The notes beneath the pieces were generated by a model. That model made no database searches. It saw nothing but the letters and a program-made list of their open reading frames with translations, and was not told the origin of the DNA. The position numbers and the translations under genes are program-made. Below, in pieces: positions 35,801 to 45,181 of a DNA stretch of 64,000 bases. The number at the start of each line of letters is the position of its first letter. Within the stretch, counting starts at the first letter, position 1. The DNA lies in NCBI GenBank assembly GCA_021904315.1, contig CM038924.1:13690026-13754025 (forward strand). The letters are read 5' to 3'. Source of the DNA: Sphagnum magellanicum. Taxonomy: Eukaryota > Streptophyta > Sphagnopsida > Sphagnales > Sphagnaceae.

Positions 35801-38800
35801 CACTTTGATCAAAATTGCCAAATAATTCTGGTGCCATCCATCGAGTTGTCCCCTGATCCATGGTTAGGTTGGAATATGTGCAACTTGATTCTTTTGTTTT
35901 GGAGAGCCCAAAACCAGCCACTTTTGCATACACATGCCCATCATGTTCATTGCACTTCACAAGAATGTTCATCGATTTCAAACCTCGATGAACCACCTTC
36001 TTTTGATGTAAGTAATGCATGCCTTCCGCTACTTGCAACATGATGTCAATTGCTTCAAGAAGCTTGAATGGGGCATCCTGGATTTCATGGTTGTCCAATC
36101 TTTTGCGAATCAGTCCATAAAGATCCCCATCCATAAGTTCCGTAACAAGGGAACACGAATTAGCCGTAGTAACAAAACAAAACAAGGGCAATATATTTGG
36201 GTGAGACAATCCTGCAAGAAGAGATGCTTCTTTTTGGAAATGTTTGCGCTCTGGTCCAAAAAAACATTTCTCTGCAAAATGTTTTCCAAGCCACTCAACT
36301 TTGTGCACACTTGCAGACGCCCCCTTTCCTATTTGACCATGTGGACTCTTTGAATACTTTTGTGTGCCACCTTCCATGCATCAATCTTTCCAGGATGATT
36401 TAATCTTTTGATGAGATTCTCCGAATCAATTGACCCAACCTCCATCAATTTGGATAGTAACCATTGTTGATCTTCCAATGCTTTCTCATCAATGATGGGA
36501 AATTCTTCATCCTTGACATCATCACTCCACTTTCGATCTTGTAGTTTAATCAAAAACTCCTTTGTTGCTCCTTCCTTGAAAATGCTTTGGAAAAGTTGCA
36601 TGTATAACCTTAATTTAAAAATCAAGGATGTAAAATGCTCTTTTGCATTTGCCAACATCATGGCCATTCGAATCCATTGGGCATCACAACAATCACCAAC
36701 AAGTATCTCACCTTCCTTCCATGTTTGTGCAAGACTCTCCAAAATACAACAGGATCGTTGAATGTCTTGTGGAGATAAACCATCAATGCATGCCTTTGCA
36801 TCATTCAAAGACTCACGGAGCTTGTGAAATAAGTAACCACATTGAAGCCGGTTGATTAGTACTGAATCGGAACTCTGTGCTGAAATCATGTTTTCAACGT
36901 TCTTCAAAGATTTTGTTCCAAGCTCAAAGGATGAAGATGGTACATCCACGTTTGATACATTTGGCTCCTACAAACAATCACATAACTAGTCATTGGTACA
37001 TGCATTTGCCTAAAAATCTAACCAACATGCATCCAACTCTATAAGATTTGCTAGAATTGAAGAACAAAGTTGATCGATGCAAGATTCTAGAAAGAACAAT
37101 TCTAGAATCTTGCATCAACTTTAATGTTTCTTCAAATTGTTCATGAATATCACAAAGTTTTAAAATCTTGTTACATCTCCATTAATTGTTTGGCAATATA
37201 TATTCATATGCATCTAGTAGAATCCAACAACAATGATGATAAATTTTTTTTGATGGAACTTGTTGGTATACAAGGTTGTTTGTTAGCACATATGGCTACA
37301 ACTGTCCTAATTACCTTCGAGAGCATTTCCAACTTAGGATTGTCATTCATTTGGAGTCTTTGGAGTTGGAGGAAACCAAAACTTTGAGGAAGAGTTTGCA
37401 AATTTTTGCACCCGTAAAGATGCAACTCAACCAGGTTTTGAAGGTGCCCAAAATCCTCTGGAAGTGTTTGCACTCCAATATGCCCCATGTGCAACAACTT
37501 CAACTTCACAAGCCCACTCATGGAGGGCAATTCTTGGATCTTCTCACACTTGTGGAGATGCAAGTCTTCCAAGTTGGACAATTGTGAAAATGAATGTGGT
37601 AGTCTTGACAAGGAAGTTGCATCAGCCCAAAATTCATCCAATCTTTGAAGTTTCCCAAATTCTGATGGCAAAAATTCCAATTCGGTGCAATTAATCAACC
37701 ATAATTTCTCGAGTTTCGACAAGAGACAAATGGTGTCAGGTAACCTCTCCAAAGTTGTGCAGTTTGATAAGTTCAATTGCGTAAGTTCCACTAATTCACC
37801 CACAGAATCAGGTAAGGCCCTCAATGTTGCGCACCCTTGCACATCCAAATTCTTCAATCTTGATAGTTTCCCGATAGTTTGAGGAAGCTCTTCAAGAGCA
37901 GTACAATCCTTGAGTATTAACATTCGCAACTCCTTACAAGGAAACTGTAATCCAACATTTTAAAAACATGAAATTTTGATTAAGATTTTGATTTAAAAAG
38001 GGGTTCACTCCATGACAAACCCCATCTACTAATATCATGTATCCTTTTTTGGAATTAAAACCAAGAAAATTACTCACTTTTGAAAAAATTAATGTTGAGT
38101 AAAATAATACAACAAAAACGAAAATTGGACAACAAAATCCTAGATAACCAAATAAGCTATTGAATTGTTTCAACCATTTTGGATGTACAACATGAAAATA
38201 GAGGTAGGTCCTTACCTTGTCATTGGAGGAAAAGTGTTACGCCTTCATCTTTACTATATATAACATATGAACAAGTTCCCATGACTAACATCCAAATAAA
38301 AGAAAAACCAATTGAAGGAGAGTTTGCAAAACTAATATCTTAAGGTGTGCACTCATATGTTGAACAATTTCTAGCAATCAAAATCTGTGTTAACTAAGTT
38401 CAACAGTTGTGCATCTACTGGTTATGAAGATCTATGATTCTTAGTGCATCATTCCACCTATTTGTAGGGTTTGTACCTCATCATTGGAATTCTTGGGAGA
38501 AATTCGAGTCACACTCTTGCTGCCAGTGAGGTCCAACACTGATAAATTGTGAAGGCTTAGCGTTGGAGGTAGCTCTGACAAGGGCAGAGACCACCATTGC
38601 AGCCATCTCAATTCTTTAGACCAAGTAGAAAAGTCGCCCTTGACTTGACAATGATCCAATATGAGAAAGTGGAGTTCAGTCATTCTGGTATATGTTTCAG
38701 CTTTCCAAGCTGCACCATCTTTTGCTCCTGCTACTGAAAGTCCTCGGACTGTATCTGTTCCCTACAAAAGCCACAAAATCTCACAATTCAATTTTGCAAT

Positions 38801-41800
38801 ACTTCATGAATGTTACACCTAACGTTTGGAGTTTCATGCAAGCAAGGTATATAAGTTGAATATGATATGGGTACTTGGGAATTATTTGATTCTATGCATG
38901 ATGCACATGAAGATCATGTGGTAGGGTTGAGATTATAGAGACCAACAATTTGCAAAATGACATCTCTTGCATGTCAATTCATCTATATGTTAGTGTAGAA
39001 TTTTTTTTGTGCTAGTAGTTCAAATAGAGGTTTTCCCCATGCCGTCCAAACTAAATTTACACATATCATCATGTTGATGTCTCAAGCCAACTAGGCAATC
39101 TGTTAAAAATGAAAAATGCAATTAATTAGTAACAATGTTTCAAGCACCATCACTAGTAAGCATCACTTTGAATGAGTGGCTGCCACAATGGAATATCACT
39201 CTCAACTAGTAGCTGTTTAATAAGAAAGAACATAGCTTTCAAATTAGTGACTGCCACTAAATAGCATTACTTTCAATTAATTCCAGGAATTAGTTGTGAA
39301 TCATGATATTGAGTCTCAACCTCTTACTTGTAGCAATACTCTTAATTAACTGTGAGGATTAGTTGTGATATTGAGTCCCGGCTTCTTAAATCATGGTCCT
39401 TATAGTGTGAGAACCTCTCTCAACGCATAGCATGCATGGGTGTATTCCTTTTCAGCATAGATGTGAAGAAAGCCTTTCTGCAAACTCTCACACATGTTTG
39501 CTTGTTTTGTTTGTTATTTTGTTGCCTTTCTACACTTACAACCTCTCTTGCAAGTAAGTTTTCTACAGGTTGTGACCCCTCTTGCATGTAGATCGTTGCA
39601 CAAGTTATATCCTCTCTTGCATTGTCACCTAAAACTATTGAGACGGCATCTCATGAGCACCTTAAACCAGATTATGCGATCAGTTGAGTGTATATTTGTA
39701 CCTGGTTCTTTCGCAACACTCGTTCAGCCATGGCAAGATCCCACAAGTGACTTCGTTGCCCTTCAATCTGTGACTGCTTGGTGACCACATTCCGTCCCAT
39801 GTCACAGAGAAGATCATGCATTCTTATTCGTCTATCGCTGTCCAACGTTACTAAAGACTTGTCCATAAGTGCATGAAATGACACTTGTGGTCCCGTGTAG
39901 GAGATGCATGATTCAAATATCTGCATTGCCATTTGCTCATCCTTGCCAATCAAGAAGCATGCTATGTCTGTGAACATCAGCCTAGATTCATCTGACGAAA
40001 GACCATCATAGCTAATCTTGAGCTTGTTTAAAATGTCTCCATTTGCACGCAATGTTTCAGTTGCTTGATGCCAGCAGTCTCTATCCTCTGGTCTTTTCTT
40101 GTCGAACAAGAATGCTCCAATAACTTCCAATGCTAATGGAAGGCGACAACAAGCATCTGCAACTTTCCTTGCAAGATCTTGGAAACCATCACTGGCCTTC
40201 TCATTGTAGAATGCGTGCCAATTGAATAGTCGATGAGAGTCATGGGGACTCATCAGCTCCACTTCATGCATTGCAGTCAAATGTCCATCTCCTCTCATGA
40301 TGTTAGTCAAAACATTTTGATCCCGTGACGTAACCAAAATTCGGCTCCCTCGAGCAAGTTTGTCAATGTCAGGTATAAGAACATCGAATTGCCTCCGATG
40401 ATCAATGTCATCGACAACAATGAGCACTTTTCGACCCATGAAGCGATCAAAACAGTAAGAAAACTCCTCTGAACTTTGTAAATCCTCTTGTAGCAGATCA
40501 TTCACGAGTTGCTTTTGTGAATCCAGGTCAGTGATACTCCTTACATCTTTTAGAAAGCTTTGCTGCTCAAATCTCTTCTCCATTGCAAAATGGTTGTATA
40601 CCTCCCTCGCAAGTGTCGTTTTTCCAATCCCACCCATTCCAAACACACCTATAACCCCAACACTGTTCCCCATTAGGTTTAATTTCTTAATCACGCCCTT
40701 CGATGACTCCTCTAACCCCACTCGGTGTGGTGGAACTTGCTGCAATCGACGAGCAGGCAAGGCACGTTGAACTGCAAGTACAATTCTTCTCTTGAGTTGG
40801 GCTTCATCACTGCACGTAGCCACATGCCAACTATTAGCACACAACTATATTTCAAAGCCAAGAACCATCTAAATAAACTCATTTTGGTATCAAAACAAGA
40901 TGAGGTAAACTTACATTTGGAATATACAAAAAAATATTAAGGTCATGTTGCAAACTTATCCAAGGTTTATTACATTTACAAAAATGGTTATTTTTGTGTT
41001 ATTATTATTATCATTAAATATTAATTAATATAGTCAATAGTTTATACAAAAAATGACATAATAAAAAACTGAATAATAATACTATGATTATTAATTCAAT
41101 AATAATGATGATAATAGTTATTTATTTGAATTATTATTAAAGCGTAATAATTGATTTCAATTATAATTCTTTATATGTTAATAGTATGTTTTATAATAAT
41201 AATTATTAGCTTAAAAATAATTAGAGTAATCAGGATCATAATAGTTAATAGATTACCATTTATTAATTAATATTTTTAAAATAGTTAAGTTAAATATTTT
41301 TAATAATTTAATAATTAATGATAATTCAACTAATTGGTTGATTATACAATTATGTAATAAAAATCTATTGATGATTTTTATTAGTTAATTAACTAGGTTT
41401 TTAAATTAATTAATTATTTTAAGGTTAAGTACAAATTGTTTAATGGATAGCCTCAGATTGTGGACAATCTAGAGAAGGTATCAATAGCTACATGAGGACA
41501 TCAAGTGTCAAAGGCCTCACCCATTAAACTCGGCAAGTCGAAACCCTTGGAGGTCAGCAACTTTTGCCAAAGCAGTTTCCCATCTCTCCACATCTTGATG
41601 GCGCCCTCGCTTCTTATGTTTGCGGAGACCTGCTGCAAATGGTCCATCGTAGGGTCGACAAAGATGTTCAACTTCGACGCCATAGAAAACAGGAAGAATG
41701 AGCTTCCCACTTTCCAACATGTCATGTAGCTCTTCAAGACAGTACTTGGATTCGGCGTAACCCTTGGAGAATATTGCCACATGCACACCGACCCCAGAAA

Positions 41801-42059
41801 GTGCCTCGTTGATTGAGTTGTAAGCGTGTTTCCCCTTGATGAGCGACTTGGCATCCAAGAAAGGATGGAAGCCAGCGGCGCAGAGTGCATCATTGAGGTC
41901 AGCGACGAACGTGTCTTTTACATCAGGTCCTCGATGGTTCAAGAAGACATCATACTTTCCCAGTGATTGGATATCATATGAAACAGTCGGAGGCAGAGGC
42001 CGCACATCCTCCGGCACCGGACTGACTTGAACTTCAGGGGCCACTGAAGGTGCATCCAT
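31371..42059 (-). CDS. TIR-NB-ARC-LRR receptor with tandem kinase modules (seven-exon model)
   Basis: Exons in transcription order: 42059-41521, 40809-39702, 38761-38477, 37932-37315, 36967-34389, 33844-33227, 32879-31371. All borders are GT-AG; the first junction is phase 2, the others phase 0. Counting one missing base in exon 5, the sum is 7257 nt, about 2418 residues: TIR, NB-ARC, LRR, helical region, kinase, LRR, helical region, kinase. TIR-NLRs detect pathogen effectors; the TIR cleaves NAD+ and the NB-ARC is an ATP/ADP switch. A C-terminal kinase could act as integrated decoy or signal output (inference). As sequenced, the 1-nt deletion near 36344 would end translation at 36329, giving a ~1062-residue TIR-NB-LRR-helical protein. 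Alternatives: separate NLR and kinase genes, or a decaying locus. Transcript evidence is not available here. Confidence 0.75.
32988..33028. repeat. Intron hairpin, 17-bp perfect stem (also at 37076-37116)
   Basis: gatgcaagattctagaa (32988-33004) and its exact complement (33012-33028) flank a 7-base loop, within the intron before exon 7. The duplicated intron carries the same hairpin at 37076-37116. It may be a tiny MITE or a chance palindrome. Confidence 0.7.
33227..33844 (-). CDS. Exon 6: LRR block (duplicate of exon 4)
   Basis: Opens ELRMLILKHCTALEELPQ after ttgtaag and ends EMLPE at GAG|GTATTT, phase 0, 618 nt. Only scattered differences from exon 4. Flanking introns are also duplicated and almost unchanged, showing that the whole exon-intron block was copied. 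Confidence 0.85.
34389..36967 (-). CDS. Exon 5: helical region, degenerate kinase and LRRs (frameshifted)
   Basis: Acceptor ttgtag then GAGCCAAATG gives EPNVSNVDVPSSS in frame with exon 4. A ~205-residue helix-rich region without a recognised family precedes a TKL-like kinase (IGKGASASVHKVEW, WMAPELF). In this copy the catalytic loop reads VVHRGLKSMN and the DFG reads GFG, so both key Asp are Gly: a pseudokinase. The kinase end (CSLMIGC) runs straight into LRRs beginning SLSRLPHSF, and two LRR sets follow to NSNDE|GTACAA. One base is missing near 36344 relative to copy 2 (tgg-act against tggcact), which creates a stop at 36329; an ATG at 36377 opens the other frame. Confidence 0.85.
37315..37932 (-). 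CDS. Exon 4: LRR block
   Basis: Acceptor ttgtaag opens ELRMLILKDCTALEELPQ, followed by LRRs of ~24 residues of the L-x-x-L-x-L-x-x-C-x-x-L-x-x-LP-x-x-x-G type. It ends EMLSK at AAG|GTAATT, phase 0; 618 nt. Nearly identical to exon 6 (33844-33227) at an offset of 4088. The readthrough tail ending STRCI is intron sequence, not protein. Confidence 0.88.
38477..38761 (-). CDS. Exon 3: NB-ARC/LRR linker and first LRRs
   Basis: Acceptor ttgtag opens GTDTVRGLSVAG, the standard TNL linker after the MHD exon. It is followed by AWKAETYTRMTELHFLIL, LRWLQWW and LSVLDLTGSKSVTRI. 285 nt, phase 0 at both ends, ending NSNDE at GAG|GTACAA. There is no start codon at its head, as expected for an internal exon. 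Its 3' part and following intron are duplicated at 34389-34490 and downstream. Confidence 0.85.
39702..40809 (-). CDS. Exon 2: NB-ARC domain (TNL type)
   Basis: Acceptor gtgcag then TGATGAAGCC restores the frame as G-D-E-A. Motifs in order: P-loop GMGGIGKTT, kinase-2 KVLIVVDDIDH, RNBS-B GSRILVTSRDQNVL, a GLPLA-equivalent CRLPLALEVIG, RNBS-D ACFLIGKDEQ, and MHD as RIRMHDLLCDMGRNVV. The final Asp of kinase-2 and the MHD are typical of TIR-class NLRs. All nucleotide-binding motifs are intact. Ends ...AERVLRKNQ at a CAG|GTACAA donor, phase 0. The preceding intron (41520-40810) contains a long AT-rich tract. Confidence 0.93.
41521..42059 (-). CDS. Exon 1: TIR domain
   Basis: Starts at an ATG (MDAPSVAPEVQ) and after a ~35-residue Pro-rich leader shows the TIR boxes: KYDVFLNHRGPDVKDTF (near residues 35-51), FLDAKSLIKG, VAIFSKGYAESKYCLEELHD and LPVFYGVE. 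The Glu of the CLEEL segment corresponds to the catalytic Glu of NADase-competent plant TIRs, so activity is possible. The exon ends ...RLAEFNG at a GG|GTGAGG donor, phase 2. This is the usual place for the first intron of plant TNL genes. Confidence 0.93.
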
Positions 42060-42651
42060 CGCGGGCGGACTAGCTCGGGGGGGCGTCGATGGTGTGTATC
42101 CACACCATGTCCATGGTAAAATTTTAGACCAAGGTCTCTGAGCTCGAATACTCCTATTGGAAGTAGCTAGTTCATGTAGTATCTAGGGTGTATGAGTTTT
42201 AACAAATTTTGCTAACTTCTTGATAAACAAATCATGAGTAACAAGCAGCAGGATCATGTTAGGGGGAAGACCCAAGCAGCTCTGGCCAACTGACTAACTA
42301 ATACTGGAGAGTGAAGGAGAGAAGTAGCAGGTGCTACCTAGGGCTGTCGCTGGCGCTACTTGAATCCTCTATCTCTCGTGTTCATCTCTCCAAGCTGCTC
42401 CATCTTGACTAGTGTTCAATGCTGTGTTATGTCACAATCTTGTGTGGCAATCGAAACCCAATCGAACCCAGTTACCAAAGACAGAAAAGAACCCAAGAGA
42501 GAGAGGAAATCAAGCCCCCTATGGAATGAGTCTGTCAGCCCCCAAGGTTCACAAACTACGGTACACATGAGTAGCCATCAGCTTTGTTCCTCTTTCTCTC
42601 TCTCTCGCTCGCTGTGGCCTCGGTAAGTAATGTGTCTGCTGCTATGCTTTT
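42060..42651 (-). promoter_or_regulatory. Upstream region of the TIR-NLR-kinase gene
   Basis: The ATG at 42059 has the context GCGATGG. The upstream sequence includes a GC-richer leader (42060-42120) and a CT-microsatellite-like run near 42590. No TATA box was assigned. Repeat R4 starts at 42652, so the private promoter may be only ~600 bases long unless R4 contributes. Confidence 0.4.
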
Positions 42652-42976
42652 GAAAGCTTCACACCCAATGCTTTTGTTTTGGCAAAATTTCGTCAAATTT
42701 TGACCTGAAATTTATGATTTCGACCTAGACTAAGGATTTTTCGTGGAGAAAAATGTAGTGCCCAAATTCGCCAGGTTTCGACAAAGATAGAAATCAAATC
42801 GCCAGATTTTCATGAGAAGTTTCAGTAAGTAGCCAAAATTATAGAAAGTTTTGAGTTTCTTTTCTACTTTCATATCTAATATGTAACCAAATCTGGCTAA
42901 ATCATCTTATGGATGATCACCACTTCAGCTACATCACAAAATTGAGAAAAAATAAACCCTTGCACCCCAGGCAACA

Positions 42977-43160
42977 AAAGTCGTCGTCCTGTGCAAGGAA
43001 ATCCGTGTTCAGCTATCCAAAAGCTACTAGTAGGGAACGAAAGTCGTCGTCCTGTGCAAGGAAATCCGTGTTCGGCTATCCAAAAGCTACTAGTCGGGAA
43101 TAAAAGTCGTCGTCCTTTGCAAGGAAATCCGTGTTCAGCTAGCTAAAAGTTACTAGTAGG
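42977..43160. repeat. 63-bp minisatellite, three copies
   Basis: The unit begins tcgtcgtcctgtgcaaggaa and includes 'ccaaaagctactagt'. Copies begin at 42981, 43044 and 43107. The other R4 copy has one (near 60945), so the array expanded after the copies separated. Confidence 0.85.
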
Positions 43161-43650
43161 CAGGTACTACAAAGTCTGGACAATCCTTGGGTTGCGAGTG
43201 GTGACTAGCCTGGTTGTAAATAGCTCTGTCGGTAACGCAAAAATCTTGTAACAACCTGTGAGAAATTTACAGTATTTGCAGCCCATAAAACCACTAACAT
43301 TTACATATGCCCATAGTCGTGGCCAGGGTGAACCAGCACCCACATTGGTACCTTCATCTTTTTGAGTGAGGCCTTTTATTAGTGTCCATATTATGCCCCA
43401 AAATTATTAGATTTGAAGTCAGCCACCCTGACTTAGTTCAAGCATGGGATTTTTTTAATATTTAAAATTAATTTAAAGTGAGTTTTGGGATTTTTACCAT
43501 GTTACCAATATGGGTGCTGGTTCACCCATGGCCATAGTTGTTATTGTAGTCAATACGAGAGTACTGCTGCAATTTTTTCCTCTCAGTCTGCCCTTTTGCC
43601 CTTTCTTTTTTCACCTTGTCATATTTTGCACCCATAAGAGGATCCCCACC

Positions 43651-43893
43651 GGTGCTTGGTATGTGACCCTGCACATTAACACCGGACGAAGAGCAGTCAA
43701 CATACGCCAGTTTGGCTCAGGAAAATTGTTTTTCTCCTGTACATTTGGTCAGTTTGGCGAGGCTGGTAAATGGTGCTTGGTATGTGACCTTGCACATGAA
43801 AATCAGACAAAGAGAAGTCAACATACGCCAGTTTGGCTCAAGGAATGGTTTTTCTCATGTACATTTGCTGAGTTTGGTGAGGCTGGTAAATAG
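43651..43893. repeat. 121-bp tandem duplication
   Basis: The unit begins ggtgcttggtatgtgaccc at 43651 and again at 43772, with 'gtcaacatacgccagtttgg' inside. The second copy is somewhat diverged. Repeat R4 copy 2 shows only a partial echo near 61490-61620. Confidence 0.8.
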
Positions 43894-44456
43894 CGCAGCA
43901 AACCTCTGCACCAGCTAGAGAACAGTGTAATAAATATGATCCCACTGCTGCTCCCCATTTTTGATTGGTCAATCATAATGATTGGTAATAGAAAAGGATC
44001 TCAACTGTGCGCACCAGGAGTGCGATGTTTCTATCGCTGGTCGCTAAGAGATAGATCTGCAAGCAATTTGCTATAAGTAATTCCCACCTATTTGTGGTCC
44101 CTATTTCAGTCTCATGGGTGGGGTTGCAAAAAAGTATATAGGGTAGAGAGGCCAGTGTCCAGACACTTAGTGGTGTGCAAACCTTTGCTTTTTTATTGAG
44201 TGATCAATTGGCAATACTTTTGAAAGACCAAATGTAAGTTGGCTATGGGCGCTCCCATGACGCTTTGAATCACCTAAAATGGTGAAGAAACATGTAAGTT
44301 GTGGCCACTCAAAGTGAACAGGGTCAAAAATTTCATAAAAATTGGCAATGTACACCTCTTTCTTGTTCTCCTTACAACTTCCTTGCTATGAATGTACCCT
44401 TGTTTTTGCATAATAGTATGTTACCTACCTCCATCCTTGGGATAATTCATCGTCAA

Positions 44457-45181
44457 TAAATTTTGATTCCATATTAAGATAGTTAACAAATTAATTATAT
44501 TACTAGTTTATTAATAAATATTACTAAGTTTAGTACCTATATAACCAATAATAATTTTAAATTTTAATTATATGTTAACTATAATGATTTTTCAACCAAT
44601 TTAATTAATTAACAAATAACTTATATTGAAATAAATAGCTAATTAATAAGAACTAATTAGTTAATATTTCATAACCAAATAAAGTAATATAATAACTGAA
44701 ATATTCAGCAATTATTAACTATTAACTATCAATTATAATTATTAAGTAATAATTATTATAAATCTAATAATATAATTAAAACCTAGCCTAGGCTAATTAT
44801 TTTACTATAATTGTTCCCATCATATATTTATATTTATAGTTAATAAATAATATAAATATAAATATTTGACAATAACAATGACATTAATTCAGTTATTATT
44901 GTGGTTAGTTGGTAGCCAAGGTCAGTTAATTTATTTTTATTATTCATAATATTGCTTCATTCATTATAATTATGTATGAACTATTATAATAAATATTTTA
45001 TATTTATAATAAGCATACAATTATAATAATTTATTAGATTTTTTGCTATTTATTACAGTGATTATTATAAAATAATTACATAATAAAATTGAATATAAAA
45101 ACTTTATTTTATTAATTGATTATAATCATTGAGTAATTAATAATTATAAATTTTGAAATAAAATTATCTATGAATATTTTT
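44457..45181. repeat. AT-rich dispersed repeat R1, copy 2
   Basis: Direct copy of 3465-4199 with few differences. It continues to the right into further AT-rich DNA not shared with copy 1. No coding capacity. Confidence 0.85.

Larger units (their letters stand above)
31381..38580 (-). repeat. ~4.09-kb internal tandem duplication in the NLR-kinase gene
   Basis: Copy 1 (31381 to about 34490) and copy 2 (35473 to about 38580) match at an offset of 4088-4092, across exons and introns. The frame in the intron at 33846-34085 is identical in translation to that at 37934-38173. Between the two lies 34490-35472, composed of further LRR copies. The downstream copy ends at its stop codon; the upstream copy is fused at 35472/35473 from the kinase end into an LRR, so a breakpoint joined these two points. 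Confidence 0.9.
42652..44456. repeat. Dispersed repeat R4, copy 1
   Basis: Direct copy of 60618-62107, from gaaagct-cacac through ttacctacctccatccttgg. This copy is longer because of two internal tandem expansions (42977-43160 and 43651-43893). It has no transposase or other domain. It joins repeat R1 copy 2 directly at 44456/44457. Confidence 0.85.
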
